NCBI GenBank assembly: GCA_026182355.1
Contig: JAPFBL010000603.1
Coordinates: 124,001 to 188,000, forward strand
Direction: 5' to 3'
Source: Hermatobates lingyangjiaoensis
Lineage: Eukaryota > Arthropoda > Insecta > Hemiptera > Hermatobatidae
DNA length: 64,000 nt
Shown here in pieces: positions 56,239 through 64,000 of the stretch (the stretch's first letter is position 1; each line of letters begins with the position of its first letter). The notes below the pieces were generated by a model, which was given only the letters and a program-made list of their open reading frames with translations, was not told the origin of the DNA and made no database searches. A program made the position numbers and the translations under genes.

Positions 56239-57470
56239 TAAATGTATTATATTAATATTGAAATGTAAAAGTAAACCTATAATCAAACAGGGACCCAGTT
56301 ACAAGAAATTTCATTCCTTGGCACAGTTACTAGTATACAAACACACACAGGTATTGAACACAGGAGGTAAAAACTATGAACTCCCGTTGAAAACTCCATA
56401 CCAAAATTTTAACCCAAAAGCAATACTATCATTCTTTTAAAGGCAATATAAAAACGAAAAAAAATATTCATAAATTATATTACTTGTTTTGTAAAAGTTC
56501 ACATAACTTTCATATAAGCAAAGTATATATTAATATATTACTTATGTAAAACTTTCATAATTTTAAATAAGTTTTATTTAAATCTTTTATCAGGTTATGA
56601 AAGTTAAATATATATTGTTAAGTAAGCAATATATGAAAATTATATAACTTTTTCCAAATTATTATTAAAGGATTCATTGAATGGTACCCATGAATTACAG
56701 GAATATTATACATTCTAAATAGCTAATAACACAATTTATGATTATATTTTAAGCAGTAAATTTAACATTTTTCCCCTAAACATTTTTAGATTTAAGAGAG
56801 ATAGTCTGGACGATATTTAGATACACATTTATGTATATAGCAATTAAGCCATCCAGAAGACTTTTGAATTAAAAAACAGTTAAAAAGAAGGGATTAATTA
56901 GTTTAACAATTATTTTATAACTATTTACAAGATATAATCAATTTAAAATAAGCTCAATGTAAAAAATCTGGAGTGGCCTACACTCTACTTTACTATAAGT
57001 AACTTAATGTCAAATTTCTTGAGTATATAAAACATAACGTCTTATTTAAGCATAACGTAAACATCTAAATGGGATATAATTATTAGCCTTTCATTCCTGA
57101 GGTAGTACAGATAGTGATTGAAGGACATATCAATTTATAAGCTTATTTTTGTACATCACAAATAATTTATTATTTGCAAAATATTGATTGCATTGAATCA
57201 ATATTTGCAGCATTGAAATATTGATTAAAAAAAAATGATTTAATATTCTGTTATAAATTTTTTTTTAAAGTTGTTAGAAATTATTTCACAACATTATATA
57301 CACTGCTGTTAACAACATAAAAGATAAAAATTCATTAAAAACTGAATCATTAGTCACAGTATAACATACCTTTGCTTAAATTTGAGATTTCTTTCTATAA
57401 ATATAATTATTAATATTATTGTTTTCCCCTTTTTTTCTAATATTAAAAGATTACCTTTGGATTGCATCTT
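56239..57470. other. Intergenic, nothing recognised
   Basis: AT-rich. The 56258-56440 frame has no recognisable features. Confidence 0.5.
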
Positions 57471-58280
57471 TCATATTAATCCATAGAAAAGCAACTAATT
57501 ATATAATATTCTAAATAATGGAAGTATCTTACATTATTTTTTGTAGGAATAACTTTTTTTAAACTACAATTTAATTGAATCTTAATTCAAATGAATCAAT
57601 TTTAAATGTTTTTGAAAGTTATAATGATATTATTTAATATAAAGTTGAATTATTATAAGATACATTGAATTACTTAATTAATAATATAACCTATTCTAAT
57701 TAGTAAAGATGACATTCATTTTTTTGCGTTAATATAATGTAATGTAATTTTTCTCAATCTACTTTTGTTTGTCGTCGTTTAACAGTTATAATTTAACGTA
57801 ATATAGTAGAAAATAGAAGAGAATTTGAAAATGTGTACTAACTTTCTTTTTGATGTGGAGATTCTTTCACCTTTTCTTCTTTCTTTCCCAACACTTATAC
57901 GAACACGAAAATAATTTCACACGTGTGAATAACTAAGTAATATAATTAATAAAAACACTTTTAAACTACTTTATACAACAATTTTTTTCTAAACTCCGAT
58001 TAAATAAACCGACGCGTACAGCTATAAAAAAGAAGGAAGCCATTATGATTTGCACAAATATGAAAGAGATTTGGCTCTTAATTAAACCAGTGTTTACACA
58101 ATAGAGAGTAAATGAACTAAATACAGACTAAATACTTAATGCGTAGAAAACCAATTAATTATATAATATTCTAAATAATGGAAGTATATTACATTATTTT
58201 CTGTAGGAATAACTTTTTTTTAAATTACAATTTAATTATGATGAATATAACTCACATTTTGGTGAGTTATATTCATCAAA
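57471..58280. repeat. Direct duplication of about 80 bp, 668 bp apart, and a palindrome
   Basis: ttatataatattctaaataa tggaagtat..tacattatttt and surrounding bases occur at about 57481-57565 and 58149-58233. Immediately after the second copy, 58239-58277 is a perfect palindrome around ctcacattttggtgag (tgatgaatataactc / gagttatattcatca). The repeats may be the ends of one diverged element. Confidence 0.6.
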
Positions 58281-59560
58281 AAAGGTTTCAATGTAATCAA
58301 TATTAGTTTTAAATAAACATAATAAACAACACAAAATAGAAAAATAAATATATTAGTGGAATTTAGCAATTGACTTTGCAGGACAGTAGATAATAATTCG
58401 TTTTCTTTTTTAAAAAATTTCAGTTTGTGTGCAATTTGCTAAAAGGAAATATATTATTAATTGCCAAGCTATTTAATTCAATGTTTTGTTTTAATGCAGT
58501 TTTCTCTATTGTACTAATTTTAACTACAATATTATCATTGTCACAGCCTCAGAAAAAAAAAATCTATTGAATCACGTTAACAAATAATTAAGACTGGAGT
58601 CATTTGTGAGTAATATTTTAAATTAATTTTCAATATATTACAAATTGATATCGCAGAATTTACATAGTTATTTATTATCATTTCGTAGTTTTTGTGTACA
58701 ACAAGTAAATAATAGTATATTTCATAAGATAATATACTATATTTTTATTATAAGATAAGACATAAGATAAAACCATTGTAAGATAAGACCATAACATAAG
58801 ATAATAACAATTTTTTTAAAGTTTCACTTATAATTCTATATTTTTAGATTATATTTGCATAATTTAAATATAGATATATTTGAAATACTATATTTTTAGA
58901 TAATATTTGCATAATTTAAATATTATAAATAAAATGTATTTTATTAAATTAATTTTATTCTAAGTCATATAATAATTTGTGTAATTTCTCTTACTTAATT
59001 ATCTTAATATATAAATTAATTTAATTCACTTACATTATTAATTAAAGCAGTAATTATGGAAACAAATTAACAAGTCACCACCAGCTTTGCAAGCGGTTAT
59101 TGCGTGGTATTTACTCATGATTAGAAAGTTGAAGAAACACAAAGTCTCAACACACAAAGAATTGATTGTAATTCCATGAAAATAAATTTAACGGATTATC
59201 AACGGCAAGTGGACTGCCGTCACAAAATTCATGAGTGTCATTCTTAGTTCATTATATAATATCTCTTTGTATTAACTTGTATGACATTTACCTGCAATAA
59301 TGAAACATTTATTATTTTTATTTCATGCAATTTAAAAACGAAATGAAAGTTAAGGATGTCACTCGTGCTTCATTTAAGAATTATTTTTTATTTTTTTTAT
59401 TCTCTATTTTGATATCATTAAAATTGTTTTCATATGATCACCTAGCCACATTTTTTAGCAACTATTTTTGCTTCCCAGGGTTGTAGGATCCCCCCCCCCC
59501 CCAAATCAAATTTATTTTCAATTGCTGTTAAGTCCCAGACTATCATCTTATACAGTACTT
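58281..59560. other. Intergenic, nothing firm
   Basis: AT-rich. Near 59095-59165 the sequence gtggtatttactcatgatta..caaagtctcaacacac resembles the outer part of the GAAACGCG-family repeats, without its core. Confidence 0.45.
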
Positions 59561-59920
59561 GTTTACATATATGCACACTCGTTTACATACATGCACACTC
59601 GTTTACATATATGTACACTCGTTTACATATATGCACACTCGTTTACATACATACACACTCGTTTACATATATGCACACTCGTTTATATACATGCATACTC
59701 GTTTACATATGTACACACTCGTTTACATATATGCACACTCGTTTACATATATGCACACTCGTTTACATATATGCATACTCGTTTACATATATGCACACTC
59801 GTTTACATACATATACACTCGTTTACATATATGTACACTCGTTTACATATATGCACACTCGTTTACATACATGCACACTCGTTTACATATATGCACACTC
59901 GTTTACATACATGCACACTT
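59561..59920. repeat. 20-bp minisatellite, 18 copies
   Basis: The unit gtttacatatatgcacactc is repeated with exact 20-bp spacing; variant positions are tatat/catac and gcac/tcac-type changes. Its alternating purine-pyrimidine stretch (acatatatgcacac) can favour Z-form DNA. Open frames in three phases are artefacts of the repeat. Confidence 0.97.
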
Positions 59921-59934
59921 GTTTTAAAAAAAAT

Positions 59935-60290
59935 CAATGATTTTCTTTAAAAAAACCATATAATTCAAATCATAAAAAAATGGTAAATTAAATGGCTAAG
60001 CAAATAAATATAATAAATTTTCAACCCCATTAAAAAAACTAATTTTGAAAAATTTAAAACAAATTTATTTTTAATTTGCCAATATTACAGTTGAAAATAC
60101 GTTTAAAAACTGTATTATACACATAAAACAAAAAAAGCAATTACGACCTTAAAAACTCATTTGGTTATAAAATTAGAATTTTTTTTTCGCTTTTTATTAT
60201 TTTATTTTTCTAATTTCTATTTTTACCCCCTCAAAATTCCGCCCCCCCCCTCCTTCCTACACCTCTTTGTCTGATATCGTCGAGGTATTG
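59935..60290 (-). repeat. Inverted copy of the 5.4-5.7 kb dispersed repeat
   Basis: Reverse complement shares ccccctcaaaat, tttctatttt, aaaactaattttgaaaaatt, gccaatattacagttgaaaa with 5400-5710. Shows that the element is dispersed both inside CadN and downstream of it. Confidence 0.65.
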
Positions 60291-60790
60291 TCTCACTCTT
60301 CTGGTAGCCAATCCCGATTTAGTTAAATAAATAAGAAAACGGCCTTACTGTTTACCATTTAAATATTTTGGACCTTAAATGGCAAAATGGTATTTTCCAT
60401 TTTATGTTATTTCAACAATAATAAATCAAAAGTAATGCTGTATAAATTTAAGTTTGAATTTTCAAGAGATTTATTTACTGTTGAATACTTCGAGATATAT
60501 ATATATATATATATATATATTGGAATAGGCAAAGGCAACCCCACTATGATTTTGAGGCCGAAACTAATAAAGCAGAAGCAGGTGTTGTTAGAATATTAAC
60601 TGGTTTCTGTATCTCTATCTAATCAACCTTCAAGCCAATCTAGGTGAGATTGGAAACTTTTTAACAGATCACCAAGTTAAGGTGAGAAGAAAAACCAGAC
60701 ACAAGTTTGAAATAACCTTTATATAATGCAAAAAAAAAAATTAAATTAGAAATGGAATCAATTAATTGGATGTAATAAGAAATTCTAATC
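60291..60790. other. Intergenic, nothing recognised
   Basis: AT-rich with a (TA)n tract at about 60496-60520. Confidence 0.5.
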
Positions 60791-60794
60791 ACGT

Positions 60795-60990
60795 ATTCGT
60801 TTAGAATGGTGAGGAAATGGACTGGGGCCGGTTTGCATATTTCACCTGAGATAATTCGATTTGGGTAAATGACGCAGGATTAATGGCCCGGGGTGGTGCA
60901 GTGACGTCACACCTGTTTGTTTTTTGGGGGCCCTCATCTGATAAATAAGATACTCTTACCTACTTCAAGATATCGATTGCCAACCATTAT
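60795..60990. promoter_or_regulatory. Candidate regulatory island (CRE plus E-box)
   Basis: A GC-richer island in AT-rich DNA. It contains the full CRE palindrome TGACGTCA (about 60902-60909) directly followed by CACCTG, an E-box of the Snail/bHLH type. Nearby is GGATTAA, a homeodomain (Otx/Bicoid-type) site. It is about 10 kb past the CadN stop. Inference only: motif matches are short. Confidence 0.3.
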
Positions 60991-62865
60991 CAACTGTACT
61001 TTGTCTCACTGCAAATTATCAGTCATTCCTTTTATTTGGGAACGCACAACCGAAAATCAAAAAAACATTTATATATTTTTTTAAAATGCTAAAGAAAATA
61101 ATACCTGTTGACTTCAATTTGTCATTTTTGAATTGTTAAAACTATTTACTCTATATCCCTTCTACATATTGACATCTTAATTATAGGTTCCAATAACTAC
61201 GCCATTAGTCAGGCATTTTATTTATTTATTTTTTTTTTTTTAATTCTATTTTATCCCCAGAAGGAACGAAATGTAACTTTTTACTTCTTGTTTTCAAGGA
61301 ATAATGTAAGACATTTAATCTCCGCACTTAAAAATGGGATAAATAATGAAAAAAAGGTGGGGGATATAATCCAGGTTGTACAACTTAATTATTTTGTTGG
61401 TATCGCTTTTTAGGTATGAAGTGAAATGAGATCGAAAAGAGTTAGGGTGGCAAGCCTGATTTTTAAATCCCTGTTATATTAGTAAGTTATTCTACTCTCT
61501 TTTGTTCACATACTTTTGTTTAGCTTTTTTAAAATTTTACATTGGATTATTAAGAGTAATCATTAATTGTTTTATATTAATTAACACAAAATAAATTATT
61601 ATTATAGAGCCTTATCTGGAAATAAAATATATTATGCTGTAAATATGAAATAACGAGCTGTTATACCCTCGGGTATTTATCTTCCTCTGCTACATCTTGT
61701 GAATTAAAATTCCTCTAAAACCGTCGACTACCCCTCGGGATTTATTAGCCTTGATTCCTTCAGCGTTACTTCAGTAATCAACTAAAACACTTGAGAGATA
61801 AATAGACCTCATTATTCCCTAGGTGAATAAATATTTATATAATAACCAAATATCAATAAACAGTTAAAATACTTTTAAAAACTTTACAAAAATACTTCAT
61901 CTTGTTTTCAACAAGATTACACTTTAAGAAAGTGTTTGGTAAGAAGTATCTAAAACTCTGAGAGCATTTTCCCATTTCCTATTTCACTACAAATAATATG
62001 ATTTGCAGCCTCAACTGATCTATTAAATCGCGAAACCTGAATATTTTTTATAATTAGGGAAATATTTAAAACTGTACTTCTATAAAGTAATTTGAAAAAA
62101 TTAAGGTCTCAATTTTCTTTTCTTTAGCGCTTAACATTTAAGATTGAAATCTTTATAACGTTAGACTTTTATTGTTAAAAATGGAGAAATATGTTGACAC
62201 CATCCATCTGATGTAAGATGCAAAACGCTGTCTTATGCTTTTATGATTTTCTACATTAATAAATTTGAGAAAAGCAACATTGCAATTACAATCACTTTAT
62301 CTAAAATGATCCATATTTCTGCACCCTAGGACAAAACAGAACGGGAAAACCAACATATGTAAACGGTGATAGCCAAGAAGTGTCGTTAGGCTCAATGGAA
62401 CAAACTTGTCTAGTACCTAATAAATTTTAACATGACGAAATAGAGAAATGAACTTGTTATACCGAAAAGCTGTTTATTAAAAACAAGAAAACGCAATTTA
62501 CCTCAAATATAACAGTTAAATCTCAAAAATTTTCAGGCCAGGAAGTATAATTACTGGATTATTTCTTCCCTCCTGCCTCCATGTGTAATGTATGTATTTC
62601 CTTCATCATTGTCACTGGTAATGTTACATTTACATTGTTGTGACTATGTAAAATAAAAAAAAAAAAATCTCCAAAAAGAGAAGTATAGGGGTCAATAAAA
62701 AAATCGGTTGAAGAATGACTAATTAGAAAAAAAACGACACAAAGATATTATTATGCATATTTAAAATCTTTTTTAGCAATAAAACATTGTTTAGTTTGAA
62801 TTCATATTGAATGCTACAATTAAGTCATATAAACTTACAAATTACAAAGGAAAAATAAAAAAGTT
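60991..62865. other. Intergenic, nothing recognised
   Basis: AT-rich sequence, no frames or repeats that I can name. The stretch near 61660-61760 has two related ctcgggatttat / ctcgggtatttat blocks. Confidence 0.45.
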
Positions 62866-63010
62866 GAGTTGTGTTTGCCAGTCGAGTAGAACTCATCTTC
62901 TTCTTCTACTCCTGATGATGACGAGGTCGAAATATTGAAGGAGTTGTGTGTTGTTTCCAGGTGTTCTTTTATTCTAATCGTTTGATATTTTGTCCTAACG
63001 GATCGTTTCA
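62866..63010 (+). repeat. Single-arm ribozyme-like repeat, GAAATATTGAAG family
   Basis: Core at 62908-62945: ACTC, CTGATGA, T, GAC/GTC hairpin, GAAATATTGAAG, GAGT. The downstream part (ggagttgtgtgttgtttcca, then tttgtcctaacggatcg) matches the outer arm of the 2.1 kb element. Confidence 0.7.
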
Positions 63011-63555
63011 CTTTTTAAAAGAAAAATACAGGTATAATTAGGGCACGTGTTTGTTTCTTGAAACTGAATTCCTTAAGTTAATACTTCTCAAATTATCTAG
63101 GCAATATGTAGTTTCAACATTCATTTATACTTTCTTACTTCTTAGTTCGAGCTTCCAAAGCTCTCCGCTTCGATGGCTCGGTGTCTCCGGTATAGGTCAG
63201 CAGAACATTCATTTATAAACTAGCAACAATTAGTTACTCATAAAAAATAAAACCAAATAATTCGCCAATGAACGGCTTTATTTAGTGGCATCCAAATTAA
63301 CTATGTGTGTAGTCACTATGTGTTATTTACTCATAGTCAGAAATTATGAGTGTCTCAATAAAATAACGTTGCATTCACAAAATAATATGTCTTAGTGAGA
63401 ATATGAATACGAAACCAGTATTCCTTCGTCTCTACTTTCTGACTGATAGAAGACAAACCTGGAAAGGAACCCTTTGGTTTGAAATGTCCTGTTTTATTAA
63501 TGACTTTTTTTCATTTTGGAAACTTTTTTGAGCATAATCAACAAATGTAATAAAA
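63011..63555. other. Intergenic, nothing firm
   Basis: AT-rich. gtgttatttactcatagtca near 63320 again resembles the border of the GAAACGCG family. Confidence 0.45.
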
Positions 63556-63766
63556 AGATTTCATGTAAACACGTGAAATAACAATCAATGATCAAACCAC
63601 AATATGAAATGGGAAAACAAGACTAAGATCTTTCAACCGTAACAGGCGGTCTTCGTCAGAGTCAAAAAACCAACTTGGGTTGGGTTTTTGACTCTGACGA
63701 AGACCGCTCGTTACGGTTGAAAGATTTTAGTCTTGTTTTCCCATTTCATATTGTGGTTTGATCATT
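63556..63766. repeat. Foldback with paired hammerhead-like motifs, GAAAGATCTTAGTC family
   Basis: Arms 63556-63670 and 63678-63766 are near-perfect reverse complements. Minus core 63621-63663, plus core 63690-63733 (GACT, CTGACGA, A, GACCG..CGGTT hairpin, GAAAGATTTT, AGTC). One of the cleanest pairs in the window. Confidence 0.8.
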
Positions 63767-64000
63767 AAATGTAATAAAGTCAACTATCCCCACTAAATAA
63801 ACAAAATAAAAAAACGTTAGGGAAACTTACTTGTATAAATTTTATTGTGTATGAAAAATTGATGACGTTTAATTTACTATTGCTATACTACAAACTTGTT
63901 ATTCTTCTTGTTTTTTCGATATTTTATGTTTTAGCTATCACAAAACTGAGCTGAAGAAATTTATTTCTAACTTGTTCATTCCGTTTTTTTCTTTACTTTT
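63767..64000. other. Intergenic, nothing recognised
   Basis: AT-rich to the window end. Confidence 0.5.

Noticed and set aside
59561..59920. Possible CRISPR array
   Set aside because: Regular 20-bp repeats have no spacers, and the DNA is an animal genome.
59468..59950. Overlapping frames with repeated THSFTYM or TLVYIY
   Set aside because: All three phases are open because the 20-bp unit lacks stops; no real gene.

Overview
This is AT-rich eukaryotic DNA with long introns, almost certainly from an insect. Most of it (about 2.7 to 51.0 kb, + strand) is the 3' half of one gene, the neural classical cadherin CadN (N-cadherin). The join EC repeats, membrane-proximal domain, EGF, LamG, EGF, LamG, EGF, membrane segment, catenin-binding tail is the arthropod type of classical cadherin; vertebrate N-cadherin has no LamG or EGF modules. 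The insect order cannot be fixed from this window. I traced 22 coding exons by frame, GT/AG sites and protein continuity. With one of the two alternative exons used they add up to 4,512 nt, an uninterrupted 1,503 codons plus stop. The gene begins upstream of the window.

Layout. 1-2.7 kb: intron with inverted-repeat retroelement pieces. 2.7-22.6 kb: exons for extracellular cadherin repeats, in large introns. 22-26 kb: membrane-proximal domain. 28-35.6 kb: EGF and LamG exons. 39.6-41.0 kb: two alternative exons of identical length (242 nt) and phase, each encoding an EGF-like module plus the membrane segment; they correspond to the mutually exclusive 18a/18b pair known from Drosophila CadN. 45.4-51.0 kb: cytoplasmic exons ending in the beta-catenin-binding motif and stop. 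51-53 kb: 3' UTR with several candidate poly(A) signals. 53-64 kb: no gene recognised, only repeats.

The introns and the downstream DNA are packed with mobile DNA. Penelope-like element (PLE) remnants are prominent: three regions encode the C-terminal GIY-YIG endonuclease (15.3-15.9, 16.5-17.3 and 43.4-44.3 kb), and several short copies encode only the first 30-80 codons of the PLE protein. Many of these pieces end directly in (TA)n. More than thirty copies, in at least five sequence families, carry a hammerhead-ribozyme-like core: CTGANGA, one extra base, a hairpin, GAA, a short palindrome of form A..T, one base, then a strand that pairs with the bases just before CTGANGA. They usually sit in inverted pairs. 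Hammerhead ribozymes are known from PLE terminal repeats. What stands out here is the extra base, the palindromic helix III and the foldback-dimer arrangement. Other mobile DNA includes hAT-type MITEs with 8-bp target duplications, a TA-flanked MITE, a SINE-like family ending in (CATA)n, and a possible tRNA-headed SINE.

No tRNA, rRNA or CRISPR was found. No second protein-coding host gene was recognised. All family names come from reading the sequence without a database search.
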